The notes under the pieces: model-generated
The model's database searches: none
The model's input: only the letters and a program-made list of their open reading frames with translations
What the model was told of the DNA's origin: nothing
Position numbers and translations under genes: made by a program
In this document: piece by piece, positions 25,035 to 33,646 of the stretch
Layout of the letters: the number at the start of each line of letters is the position of its first letter
Position numbering within the stretch: position 1 is the first letter of the stretch
DNA from: Halovenus marina
GTDB taxonomy: Archaea; Halobacteriota; Halobacteria; Halobacteriales; Haloarculaceae
Length of the DNA: 64,000 nucleotides
Assembly (NCBI RefSeq): GCF_051414115.1
Contig: NZ_JBLKNZ010000001.1
Span: forward strand, 62,001 to 126,000
Direction: 5' to 3'

Positions 25035-25098
25035 AATATATTTATCACGAGGGTTCGATAAACTGAGTGTCGCGAAATTCGACAGTGGGGGTTGATCT
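25035..25098 (+). promoter_or_regulatory. Promoter and Shine-Dalgarno of chitinase gene
   Basis: An AT-rich TATA box AATATATTTA at 25035-25044 predicts transcription from about 25066. A leader of about 33 bases then carries GGGGGTTGATC (25086-25096), a near match to the anti-16S consensus, just before the ATG. Upstream, the inverted repeat ATTATTTTCAATAAT (around 25008-25022) could be the terminator of msrA or an operator. A leadered mRNA contrasts with the many leaderless genes here. Confidence 0.5.
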
Positions 25099-27150
25099 AT
25101 GGACGAAGACAACATCACACCGACGAGAAGAACAGTTCTGAAATCATCTGCGGCAGCCGCGGCCGCGGCCACCGGTATTGCTGGTTTCAGTGGTACGGGT
25201 GTCGCCAAGTCCCATGCAATATATGCGCCGTACTTCCCTGAATATGAGACTGAAGCACTCGATGTCGCAAAAGAGCGCGACCGAATCTATTTCGGTCCTG
25301 TTGGGGACGCCACGGATGACGATGAAGTGAATCCAGGAATGCTTGTGGGTTGCTGGGATTCAGATAAGGGGGCAGGTAAACCGGAGTATTGCGATCAGAA
25401 ACCACTCGAGGAATACACCGACACAGTTCAGGAGTTGCAGGACAGCGGCGTCGAAGTCGGCATCATGATGGGTGGAGCGAACGGACGGCTTCTCGAATAC
25501 GATGCCGATGGACCCGAGGAGATCAAGGCTGGATACGAGAAGGTTCTCGATACCCTCGGTGTCTCGCTTATTGATGTCGACGACGAGGTGGCAAACCACG
25601 GACCTCGCCCCGATGGAATCAATCAGGACCGGGTCGAAGCGCTCAAGATGCTCAAAGAGGAGCGCTCTGATCTGACTGTCGGATACACTGTTTCATCGTT
25701 GACTAGCGGATGGGTGGAGTCTGGACACAGCCACGGAAAACGGTGGGTGCGAGAGGCAGCAGAAGCCGGGCTGGAGGTCGATTACGTTCAGCTGATGATT
25801 ATGTATATGAGCGGCCCGCCGAATAAGCAAAACGCCAAATCTGCAGTCGAAGGGACCGCATCTGATCTCACCCAGTACTATCCCGACAAGTCCATGGAGG
25901 AGATCTATGGCATGATCGGCTTGACGCCACGCATCGAGCGGCCTTCTGAAAACCCCGATAACGCACAGGAACTCCTTTATACGGGTCCAGAGGGCGTGAC
26001 CGAGCTAGTCGAGGAGAAGGGACTCTACGGCCTTGCGCCCTGGCAACTCGGACTTGACGATAAATATGATTATCCTGTTACCGACGTGGCCAGCCGGTTG
26101 GACGATAACAGCGATAACGACGACCCCGAACCGGATCCGATGCCACCGGAAGCGAGCCTAATGGCGGATCCGATGAATCCGAACCCGGGACAGCCATTCA
26201 CGTTGGACGCAAGCGGCTCCAGTGACCCTGACGGCGAAATCGTCACATACGAATTCTCGTTCAACGGTCGGACCGTGGAGAAGAATGAGCCAGTATGGGA
26301 ACAAGGTGGCGGCCCGGGAACGTACAACCCGAGCGTGACCGTTACCGACGACGACGGGAACATGGACACCGCGTCGATCGAACTCACTATCGGTAGCGGT
26401 GGCGACGGCGGTGACGAGGACGCAACATCCGGGTCGCTGATGTTCAGCGACCAGGAGCTTGGTGAGGATGGCGCAGTCACCGTGTCCGACGTGACCACTG
26501 ACGGCGACGCGACGGTCGTCGTGACCTACGCCGACGGCGACATGAACCCCGTCGCAGGTGTCGCATCGGCCGACAACGCCGATGGCACAGATGTCTCCGT
26601 GATGATTCAGGACACCGGCGGCTTCCCCGGCCAGCACACCGCATGGGTGTTCGCCGACAGCGCGGTCGAGGGCGTCGCAATCGGTGACGACGCGACACCG
26701 GTCGCCGGTGACGCGCTCGATTCAGCCAGTGCCATGGTCTCGGAAGAAGATGACGGTGGCGACGATGGCGGCGATGACGGCGGCGACGATGGCGGAGACG
26801 GGGACCTGCCCACGTGGGACCAGGCCACGTTCTACGAGAAAGGCGACATGGTCATGTACAACGGCAGCGCGTGGAAAGCGACGCTCCCGTCACTCAACGC
26901 CGAACCGTCCAGTAGCTCAGCCTACTGGGAGGCAGCTGAGGGTGGAGACGGTGGAGACGACGGTGGAAATGACGGCGGTGACGATGGTGGAGACGACGGT
27001 GGAGACAGTGACGCGCCCGAATGGGAAGCGTCGACCTTGTACGAGGTTGGCGACAAGGTCTCGTACAACGGTGAGGTCTATGTCGCAGACATCGCATCGC
27101 TCAACGCCGAGCCGTCCGAGAACAGCGCCTACTGGTCGCTCGCTAACTAA
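25099..27150 (+). CDS. Secreted GH18 chitinase-like protein with PKD and two chitin-binding domains
   Basis: A 683-residue exported protein. Layout: Tat signal (RRTVLKSS, residues 1-37), GH18 barrel at about 38-335, PKD domain at about 350-436 (PFTLDASGSSDPDGEI), and a beta domain at about 444-546 resembling haloarchaeal DUF7282. Two CBM5/12-type chitin-binding modules at about 571-613 and 639-683 are separated by Asp-Gly-Gly linkers. The GH18 acid motif is reduced to D159-V-D-D-E163, which keeps the D-x-D-x-E pattern and a likely proton donor Glu163. It would hydrolyse extracellular chitin. The catalytic half is less GC-rich than its neighbours. Activity is inferred from family resemblance. 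Confidence 0.82.
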   Translation: MDEDNITPTRRTVLKSSAAAAAAATGIAGFSGTGVAKSHAIYAPYFPEYETEALDVAKERDRIYFGPVGDATDDDEVNPGMLVGCWDSDKGAGKPEYCDQKPLEEYTDTVQELQDSGVEVGIMMGGANGRLLEYDADGPEEIKAGYEKVLDTLGVSLIDVDDEVANHGPRPDGINQDRVEALKMLKEERSDLTVGYTVSSLTSGWVESGHSHGKRWVREAAEAGLEVDYVQLMIMYMSGPPNKQNAKSAVEGTASDLTQYYPDKSMEEIYGMIGLTPRIERPSENPDNAQELLYTGPEGVTELVEEKGLYGLAPWQLGLDDKYDYPVTDVASRLDDNSDNDDPEPDPMPPEASLMADPMNPNPGQPFTLDASGSSDPDGEIVTYEFSFNGRTVEKNEPVWEQGGGPGTYNPSVTVTDDDGNMDTASIELTIGSGGDGGDEDATSGSLMFSDQELGEDGAVTVSDVTTDGDATVVVTYADGDMNPVAGVASADNADGTDVSVMIQDTGGFPGQHTAWVFADSAVEGVAIGDDATPVAGDALDSASAMVSEEDDGGDDGGDDGGDDGGDGDLPTWDQATFYEKGDMVMYNGSAWKATLPSLNAEPSSSSAYWEAAEGGDGGDDGGNDGGDDGGDDGGDSDAPEWEASTLYEVGDKVSYNGEVYVADIASLNAEPSENSAYWSLAN

Positions 27151-27265
27151 CTACGCCTGAGACGGTTCGCTTTTTTCGCGTGTATCGGCCGCATTCTTCG
27201 ATACCTACACGGGGCTGATCGAACGTGAGGACGACTAGTCGCTTCTCGCCTCAGCGCACTTGGTC

Positions 27266-27550
27266 TCAGATAACGTCGTCGGGGTCGTGCTGATTCTGCA
27301 TCCGCTTCGCTTCGGTAGCGTACTGCGTGATCCTGTCCGAGTCTTCGACCGTCCCGAGATTGTCCGGGTCGGCCATGAGTGCCGCAGTCGTGTCACGGGT
27401 GTCGGTAAACGAGGTGAGCGCTCGCTCTTTCCGGAAATACCGTTTCCCGTCAGGGGTGGCATAGGTGAGAATGATCAGGTTCTGTTCGTCGTCCGAGTAG
27501 GTTCGCTCGACCAGCCAGACCTCGACACCATCCTCGGATGTACTGCCCAT
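27266..27550 (-). CDS. Small conserved haloarchaeal protein
   Basis: A 94-residue acidic protein: VEVWLVERTYSDDEQNLIILTYATPDGKRYFRKERALTSF around residues 9-48, then a helical tail DRITQYATEAKRMQNQHDPDD. The sequence looks like a widespread haloarchaeal hypothetical, but I cannot name a family. There is no signal, membrane segment or metal motif. A single beta-sheet followed by helices is likely. It sits divergent from the AglD-like gene, with 135 bases between starts, and convergent with the chitinase. Confidence 0.7.
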   Translation of the reverse strand: MGSTSEDGVEVWLVERTYSDDEQNLIILTYATPDGKRYFRKERALTSFTDTRDTTAALMADPDNLGTVEDSDRITQYATEAKRMQNQHDPDDVI

Positions 27551-27685
27551 GCCGGTGCTACGGTGCGCCTGCGTTTCAAACCCGGGGCGATCTCCTGCTC
27601 TGTGGGTCTCTGGGGCTTGTCCACCGTGTGTCCGGTTCGTCGGTCTCCAGAAGGTTCATACACCGCGGTAGCCCACACACAACAA

Positions 27686-29497
27686 ATGACGGCCGTCGAG
27701 GTGAGCGTCGTCCTCCCTGCGTACAACGAGGAGGCCCAACTCCGAGAGACGGTCGAGATAACCCTCGATCACCTCGGGGCGTTTCTCCCTGCTGGAACCT
27801 TCGAGGTGCTCATCGCTGAGGACGGCTGCACGGACCGGACCCCGGAGATTGCCGACGAACTCGTTGCGGAGTACGACGCAGTCAGGCACGTTCATTCCAG
27901 TGAGCGGCGCGGCCGGGGCGGCGCGCTCGAATACGCGTTCAGGCAGGCCGAGGGGGAGACACTCGCGTATCTCGACACCGACCTGGCGACCGACATGCGC
28001 CATCTGGAGACGCTCATCGAGAGCGTCCGCTCGGAGGGGTACGACGTCGCGACCGGGTCCCGACGACTCGAAGAAAGCGACGCCGACCGCCCCGCAAAGC
28101 GCGGGGTTCCGAGTCGGGGATACAACGGTCTGGTCCGCCTGCTCTTGCGGTCGACCGTTCGGGACCACCAGTGCGGGTTCAAGGCCTTCGACCGGGCGGT
28201 ACTCTTTGACCTGCTCGATTCCGTCGAGGACGACCACTGGTTCTGGGACACGGAACTGCTCGTTCGCGCACAGCGGTCCGGCTACCGCGTCCGGGAGTTT
28301 CCCGTCGAGTGGACGCCACAGGAGGACTCGAAGGTCGACCTCGTCAGGGACGTGTTCGGGATGGGCAGTCAGATCGTTCGGACGTGGTGGCAACTCTCTG
28401 TCAGCCCCCGGATCACGCGGCCGGTCGCGCTCGGCGCGGGAACTGCGCTCGTGTTGCTCGCGCTGCTTTTGATGACGCTGTATCTCGATCCTTCGGAGGT
28501 GTTCTCGCGGATTGGCGACGCGGACCCGGCGTTGCTCGTGGTCGCTGGCGCGGTGTATCTCTGTTCGTGGCCGCTCCGGGGGACGCGATACCGTGATATC
28601 CTCGCGACGATCGGGTATCGCGAGCGCTGGACGTTTCTGACCGGCGCGGTCTTCATCAGTCAGACTGGCAATCTCGTCTTTCCGGCACGCGCTGGCGATG
28701 CCGTCCGGGCGTACATCATCAAGGCCCGGCGGTCGATCCCCTACCCCTCGGGCTTTGCCTCGCTCGCCGTCGAGCGGGTGTACGACCTGCTGACGATCAC
28801 CGTCCTCGCCGGAACGGTACTCGTCGCACTCGCAGCGACCGGGTCCGCTGGTGACCTGCAGGCCGCCGTACTTGGCGAACCGGTCGACGGCGACCAGTCG
28901 GCGAGCGGACAGACGGCGCTTTTGGTCGCTGGCGCGGTCGGACTGGCGGTGTTGTTCGCAGTAGCGCTCATCGTCTGGACGGCCCGGTCGGAACGAAACT
29001 ACGTTCGATGGCTCGTCGACCGCCTGAGTTCGGACCGGTACGCCGACACCGTCGCCACCGTCGTCGAGCAGTTCGCCGGCGATATCCAGACGGTCGCAGT
29101 GAACCGCCGGGCATTCGTCGTGATCGGCGCGACCAGCCTCGTCATCTGGAGCATCGACGTGCTCGTCGCCGTCATCGTCGCGCTGGCCTTCGGCGTCGAC
29201 ATCGGCCTTGCACTGTTAGTCGGTGCCTCCTTTTTCGCCGTCAGCGTCGGCAACCTCGCGAAGGTACTCCCGCTGTCGCCCGGCGGTATCGGTCTCTACG
29301 AGGGCGCGTTCACCCTGTTGATGGTCGCGCTCACCCCGATTGGAACCGTACTCGCGCTGTCTATCGCTATCGTCGATCATGCCATCAAAAACGTCGTCAC
29401 GCTCGTCGGCGGCGGCGTCTCGATGGCCCTACTCAACGTCTCGCTCACCTCTGCCGTCGAGGAGAACCCGACGGAGGAGGCCCACCCACAGGACTGA
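27686..29497 (+). CDS. AglD-like glycosyltransferase with flippase-like membrane domain
   Basis: A 603-residue two-domain protein. Residues 1-235 are a GT2 glycosyltransferase: VSVVLPAYNEEAQLRETVE, AEDGCTDRTPEIADEL and the metal-binding DTD in AYLDTDLATDM. Residues 245-590 form a membrane domain of about eight helices of the lysyl-PG-synthase/UPF0104 type (RYRDILATIGYRERW, FPARAGDAVRAYIIKAR, LSPGGIGLYEGAFTLL). This architecture is that of Haloferax AglD, which charges dolichol phosphate with mannose for the last sugar of the S-layer N-glycan. The donor and acceptor here are unproven. No other agl gene is close. Confidence 0.82.
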   Translation: MTAVEVSVVLPAYNEEAQLRETVEITLDHLGAFLPAGTFEVLIAEDGCTDRTPEIADELVAEYDAVRHVHSSERRGRGGALEYAFRQAEGETLAYLDTDLATDMRHLETLIESVRSEGYDVATGSRRLEESDADRPAKRGVPSRGYNGLVRLLLRSTVRDHQCGFKAFDRAVLFDLLDSVEDDHWFWDTELLVRAQRSGYRVREFPVEWTPQEDSKVDLVRDVFGMGSQIVRTWWQLSVSPRITRPVALGAGTALVLLALLLMTLYLDPSEVFSRIGDADPALLVVAGAVYLCSWPLRGTRYRDILATIGYRERWTFLTGAVFISQTGNLVFPARAGDAVRAYIIKARRSIPYPSGFASLAVERVYDLLTITVLAGTVLVALAATGSAGDLQAAVLGEPVDGDQSASGQTALLVAGAVGLAVLFAVALIVWTARSERNYVRWLVDRLSSDRYADTVATVVEQFAGDIQTVAVNRRAFVVIGATSLVIWSIDVLVAVIVALAFGVDIGLALLVGASFFAVSVGNLAKVLPLSPGGIGLYEGAFTLLMVALTPIGTVLALSIAIVDHAIKNVVTLVGGGVSMALLNVSLTSAVEENPTEEAHPQD

Positions 29498-29613
29498 TGA
29501 GCGCTGAGGCCATCCAGTCGATCTTTCGCGGCCACGTCGCCCCTCCGAAGCGCTCGTTCCCTCGTGGTAGGGGGCTGGAGACCCCGATTTTGGCGCGTCT
29601 CGCGCTCAGTACC

Positions 29614-29749
29614 CTATTTAAGTGGATAATCTACATGGTTGAAGATGCGGATTTCGCGGCGTATGACGGGTGTCGTGCGAGGGATTACACAATCTTTAAG
29701 TGAGTTTCGAACCGATCTATTGTTACCACTAATCGCCGGGGTTTTTACA
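29614..29749 (+). promoter_or_regulatory. Tandem TATA-like boxes upstream of tfb
   Basis: The 287-base gap before tfb contains three TATA-like sequences on this strand: TATTTAAGT at about 29615-29623, TTTAAG at 29695-29700 and GTTTTTACA near 29741-29749. They would start transcripts near 29645, 29724 and 29772, that is with leaders of about 140, 60 and 13 bases. Several starts would suit a general transcription factor gene under multiple controls. A 22-codon frame at 29635-29703 lies across the first promoter and is probably chance. Confidence 0.4.
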
Positions 29750-29784
29750 GGGTCAGCCTGCCCGGAGTGTGTCGCTTCCCTACA

Positions 29785-30747
29785 ATGACTGATTCACACA
29801 CCCGCACACGACAACAGGAAACAGAACAGACCGAAGAGGAGTCAGAGAGTCTCGTCTGCCCGGAGTGTTCCGGCTCGCTCGTCGTCGACGACGAACACGG
29901 CGAGACGATCTGTCAGGACTGCGGGCTGGTCGTCGAGGAGGATTCCGTCGACCGCGGCCCGGAGTGGCGTGCCTTCGACTCCAAGGAGAAAGACGAGAAG
30001 TCCCGCGTCGGTGCACCGACCACCAACATGATGCACGACAAGGGCCTGTCGACCAACATCGACTGGCGGGACAAGGACGCCTACGGCAACGCGCTGGGTG
30101 CCAAACAGCGCAAGAAGATGCAGCGCCTGCGAAAGTGGAACGAGCGGTTCCGCACGCGTGACTCCAAGGAGCGCAACCTCAAGCAGGCACTCGGCGAAAT
30201 CGACCGGATGGCCTCCGCGCTCGGCCTGCCCGAGAACGTCCGCGAGACTGCCAGTGTCATCTACCGGCGCGCACTCGACGAGAATCTCCTGCCCGGCCGC
30301 TCCATCGAGGGCGTCTCGACGGCCTCCGTCTACGCGGCCGCTCGACAGGCGGGCGTTCCCCGCTCGCTTGACGAGATTACCGAGGTTTCCCGCGTCGAGA
30401 AAAGCGAAATCGCTCGCACGTACCGCTACGTCGTCCGCGAACTCGGCCTCGAAGTCAAGCCCGCCGACCCCGAGAGCTACGTCCCGCGGTTTGCCTCCTC
30501 GCTCGGCCTCTCCGAGGAAGCCGAACGCCGGGCGCGACAACTGCTCCAGAACGCCAAGGAACAGGGCGTCCACTCCGGGAAGTCCCCCGTCGGACTCGCC
30601 GCTGCGGCTGTCTACGCTGCGGCGCTTCTGACGAACGAAAAGACCACGCAGGCGGCGGTCAGCGAAGTCGCCGACATCTCCGAAGTCACCATCCGAAACC
30701 GCTATCACGAACTGCTCGAAGCCGAGCAGGACATCCCGGTCGCGTAA
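29785..30747 (+). CDS. tfb: Transcription initiation factor TFB
   Basis: The archaeal TFIIB homologue that binds TBP-DNA and recruits RNA polymerase. 320 residues. An acidic N-terminal tail is followed by the zinc ribbon CPECSGSL...CQDCGLVVEE (first Cys at 25), the B-reader region GPEWRAFDSKEKDEKSRVGAP, and two cyclin folds. The second ends in the recognition helix region ISEVTIRNRYHEL. Haloarchaea have several TFBs with partly different promoters; which one this is cannot be told. The ATG at 29785 (MTDSHTRTR) is preferred to an ATG six codons upstream. Confidence 0.96.
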   Translation: MTDSHTRTRQQETEQTEEESESLVCPECSGSLVVDDEHGETICQDCGLVVEEDSVDRGPEWRAFDSKEKDEKSRVGAPTTNMMHDKGLSTNIDWRDKDAYGNALGAKQRKKMQRLRKWNERFRTRDSKERNLKQALGEIDRMASALGLPENVRETASVIYRRALDENLLPGRSIEGVSTASVYAAARQAGVPRSLDEITEVSRVEKSEIARTYRYVVRELGLEVKPADPESYVPRFASSLGLSEEAERRARQLLQNAKEQGVHSGKSPVGLAAAAVYAAALLTNEKTTQAAVSEVADISEVTIRNRYHELLEAEQDIPVA

Positions 30748-30847
30748 GCGACACGGGCAGTTTTCGGTTCACGTCCGATGTCTCTCAGTTTTCGCTGACC
30801 GATAGGTGTGGCTGGCGTTTATGACTCCGTCGCTCCAAGCGTGAGCT

Positions 30848-31747
30848 ATGGAAACACGTCCGCTCGGCGAGACTGGTCACGAATCGAGCGTTCTGACGTT
30901 CGGCGCAATCGCCTTGAACTTCCTCGAACAGGACGATGCGACGCGGATGGTCGAGGACGTACTGGACGCTGGCGTCAACCACTTCGACGTGGCACCCACC
31001 TACGGCGACGCGGAACTGAAACTCGCACCCGCGCTCGACGACCACCGCGAGGAGGTGTTTCTGGGCTGTAAAACCCAGGAGCGAACCTACTACGGCGCCT
31101 GGGGAGAACTCCACCGCTCGCTGGAACGGCTGGGCGTCGACACGATCGACCTCTATCAGTTTCACGCTGTCACGCGCTACGACGAACTCGACGCGATCAC
31201 CGGCGAGTACACCCCCGAGATGGCACAGGCGGAAGATCCCGGTGCCTTGCAGGCGCTGCTCGACGCGAAGGCGGCAGGGCTGATCGACCACATCGGTCTG
31301 ACCAGTCACGGCGACCCGAGTCTGATCCGGGAGGCGATCCGTCGGATCGACGAACTCGAGACGGTGATGTTCCCGTTCAACCGGGTGCTTGCCGGGAAGG
31401 AAGGGCCGGAGTACGACTACGGCTCTGTGCTGGATCTGGCTCACGAGAAAGGGCTGGGTACGCTGTGCATCAAGGGCTTTGCGAAAGGTCCCTGGGACGA
31501 GGATATCCCGGAAGACGAGCGGCCCTACGACACCTGGTACGAACCGTACGACACGAAGTCGGAGATTGTCGACTCGCTGCGCTTTGCACTCTCTCATGGG
31601 ATGACATCGATCCCCAACGCTGGGGACCCGCAACTCGTCCCGAAGATACTCGCGGCCGCACAGGAGTACGAGCCACTGAGTGCGGACGAGCGAGAACGAC
31701 TCCGTGAGCAGGCAAGCGACCAGGACTCGCCGGTGCCAGCGCCCTGA
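30848..31747 (+). CDS. Aldo/keto reductase (first of three)
   Basis: A 299-residue NADP(H)-linked TIM-barrel oxidoreductase. METRPLGETGHESSVLTFGAIAL opens the barrel, and FDVAPTYGDAELKLAPAL carries the active-site Asp and Tyr. KTQERTYYGAWGELHRSLERLGVDTIDLYQFHAV contains the conserved lysine and histidine positions (about residues 72-105). The substrate is not predictable. Its order of motifs differs from the two other reductases in this cluster, so the three are not recent copies. It follows tfb by 100 bases on the same strand. Confidence 0.88.
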   Translation: METRPLGETGHESSVLTFGAIALNFLEQDDATRMVEDVLDAGVNHFDVAPTYGDAELKLAPALDDHREEVFLGCKTQERTYYGAWGELHRSLERLGVDTIDLYQFHAVTRYDELDAITGEYTPEMAQAEDPGALQALLDAKAAGLIDHIGLTSHGDPSLIREAIRRIDELETVMFPFNRVLAGKEGPEYDYGSVLDLAHEKGLGTLCIKGFAKGPWDEDIPEDERPYDTWYEPYDTKSEIVDSLRFALSHGMTSIPNAGDPQLVPKILAAAQEYEPLSADERERLREQASDQDSPVPAP

Positions 31748-31783
31748 CCGACAACGTGTGTCCCCTCGTTCTGGGGTGCAGAT

Positions 31784-32767
31784 TCACTCGTGCCCGACGA
31801 TCGGAACTGGCTCGTATGGCTCCTCGATGTAGTTCATGTCCGACTCCGACAGTGAGATGTCCACTGCCTCGACGGCCGCTTCGAGGTGGTCAATACTCGA
31901 CGCGCCGATGATCGGTGCTGTCACGGAGTCGTTGTTGAGGTGCCACGCGATAGTGAGTTGGGCCATCGTCACGTCGTACTCGTCGGCGAGTTCCTCGATC
32001 CGCCGGTTTATCTCTCTCCCGCCGCCGTCGCGGTAGTGCCCGTGTCGCTCGTCGCGTGTCTCCGACTCTTCTTTGCCCCGCGTCGTCGCGCCGAACTCCT
32101 CGTGGGGCCGGGTCAGGTACCCCCGTGCGAGCGGACTCCACGGGATGACGCCGATCCCTTCGCGGTCACAGAGCGGTAGCATCTCGCGTTCTTCCTCCCG
32201 GTACACGGGGTTGTAGTGGTTCTGCATCGTGGCGAACCGCTCCAGATTGTGTCGGCCGCTTTCGTGAAGCGCATCGCTGAACTGGTAGGCGTACATCGAG
32301 GATGCACCGATATATCTGACCTGCTCTCGCCGGACGGCATCGTCGAGCGTCCGAAGGGTCTCCTCGATCGGGGTGTCGTAGTCCCAGCGATGGATCTGGT
32401 AGAGATCGAGCGTGTCCACGCCGAGGCGGTCCAGCGAGTTCGACAGTTCCTGCTCGATGGCCTTCCGTGAGAGTCCCTGTGCGTTTGGGTTGTCGTCGTC
32501 CATCGACCCGTAGACTTTGCTCGCGAGGACGAGTTCGTCGCGGTCGTACTCGGAGATGACCTCGCCGATCACCTCTTCGCTGTCGCCATCGCGATAGACG
32601 TTTGCCGTGTCGATGAAGGTGATCCCCAGATCGATGGCCCGTTCGAGAATTTCCTTGCTCGTATCCTCGCCCGCTCGCCAGCCCTCGGCCTCCCAGCCGA
32701 GGTTCATCGTCCCGAGACAGAGTTGACTCACGCTCACTCCGGTCGAACCGAGCGTCGTGTACTCCAT
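31784..32767 (-). CDS. Aldo/keto reductase (second of three)
   Basis: A 327-residue AKR of the YajO/IolS-like type: MEYTTLGSTGVSVSQLCLGTM, then GITFIDTANVYRDGDSEEVIGE with the active-site Asp and Tyr, and LASKVYGSM with the lysine. QIHRWDYDTPIEETL has the histidine, and the NADP-binding tail includes PIIGASSIDHLEAAVEA. It probably reduces aldehydes or ketoses. The start at 32767 matches the family; a longer reading frame upstream lacks support. It is convergent with the first reductase, with a 36-base gap. Confidence 0.9.
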   Translation of the reverse strand: MEYTTLGSTGVSVSQLCLGTMNLGWEAEGWRAGEDTSKEILERAIDLGITFIDTANVYRDGDSEEVIGEVISEYDRDELVLASKVYGSMDDDNPNAQGLSRKAIEQELSNSLDRLGVDTLDLYQIHRWDYDTPIEETLRTLDDAVRREQVRYIGASSMYAYQFSDALHESGRHNLERFATMQNHYNPVYREEEREMLPLCDREGIGVIPWSPLARGYLTRPHEEFGATTRGKEESETRDERHGHYRDGGGREINRRIEELADEYDVTMAQLTIAWHLNNDSVTAPIIGASSIDHLEAAVEAVDISLSESDMNYIEEPYEPVPIVGHE

Positions 32768-32847
32768 GCTCGATGTACTCTCGGCTCGGGCATAATGGCG
32801 TCGGCGGGTCAGAAGTACTGAACTGACTGCTGATCTGAGTGTTCCTC

Positions 32848-33528
32848 TCAATCCGGCAACTCTACGACCACTTCGTCTATCGCCTTGTCACGACCCTCCG
32901 CTGCGAACAGTTGATGGCCGCCGTCGTACAGTCGGATCTGGTCGGTGTCGACCGCCGACCCGACCGCAGTGAGACTCACGATTGTCTCCCGTAGCGATAC
33001 GAACACCACCGCATCGGTGCTGATCGCGGGCCGAGTCTGTTGCGCGCGATAGATCTCCGTGATATAGGCTGGCGAGAGCCGTTTCGGGAGCTGCTCCCAC
33101 TCCGCGTCAGAGAGGTACGTTCCGATTTCGTCGCGGCGTATCTTGATCGGGAGAATCTGTGCTCTGACCGGGAGTCGTGGGATAATCCACCGTTCCCAGC
33201 CGGAGACTTTCGACTCGTGGATCCCCCACCAGGGGGAGAGATACACGCGCTTGGCAGTCGACTCCAGAAACGCCGTGACGAGTCCCCCGAGGCTGTGACC
33301 CACCACGCCCGCCGGGTCCTGTTCGTCGTGTATCACCTGGACTGGGCGGCGGTACTCCCGCTCAAAATCGGTGATATCTGTGGGCAACTGGATGGCGTGG
33401 ACCCGATAGCCAGCGTCGGTCAGTCGGTCGGTGCACCAGCCCACCGATGCGCCGTCCAGTCGGTTTCCGAACCCCAGCACGAACAACAGCGTCGGACTCC
33501 CCGACTCGTTGAACGTTCGACTGTCCAT
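32848..33528 (-). CDS. Alpha/beta hydrolase
   Basis: A 226-residue hydrolase beginning MDSRTFNESGSPTLLFVLGFGNRLDG, where FVLGFGNR replaces the usual HG oxyanion motif. The nucleophile elbow is VVGHSLGGLVTAF, and the C-terminal histidine is in YDGGHQLFAAEGRD. The acid residue is less clear. It lies 80 bases upstream of the second aldo/keto reductase on the same strand, so both may be on one transcript. The start at 33528 is preferred over one nine codons upstream. The substrate is unknown. Confidence 0.8.
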   Translation of the reverse strand: MDSRTFNESGSPTLLFVLGFGNRLDGASVGWCTDRLTDAGYRVHAIQLPTDITDFEREYRRPVQVIHDEQDPAGVVGHSLGGLVTAFLESTAKRVYLSPWWGIHESKVSGWERWIIPRLPVRAQILPIKIRRDEIGTYLSDAEWEQLPKRLSPAYITEIYRAQQTRPAISTDAVVFVSLRETIVSLTAVGSAVDTDQIRLYDGGHQLFAAEGRDKAIDEVVVELPD

Positions 33529-33646
33529 ATCGGGGAAATTGCCGACGAACAGCAAAATACTATGCCTGCGAGCGACGCGTCTCTCGTCTGAGACGCATGC
33601 ACGATGTCGGGAGAACTATACGATATCGACCCCGATCTGTGGGTGT

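Noticed and set aside
29635..29703. 22-codon frame in the tfb promoter region, possible small peptide
   Set aside because: The TATA box before it would start the transcript downstream of its ATG, and it has no ribosome-binding site.
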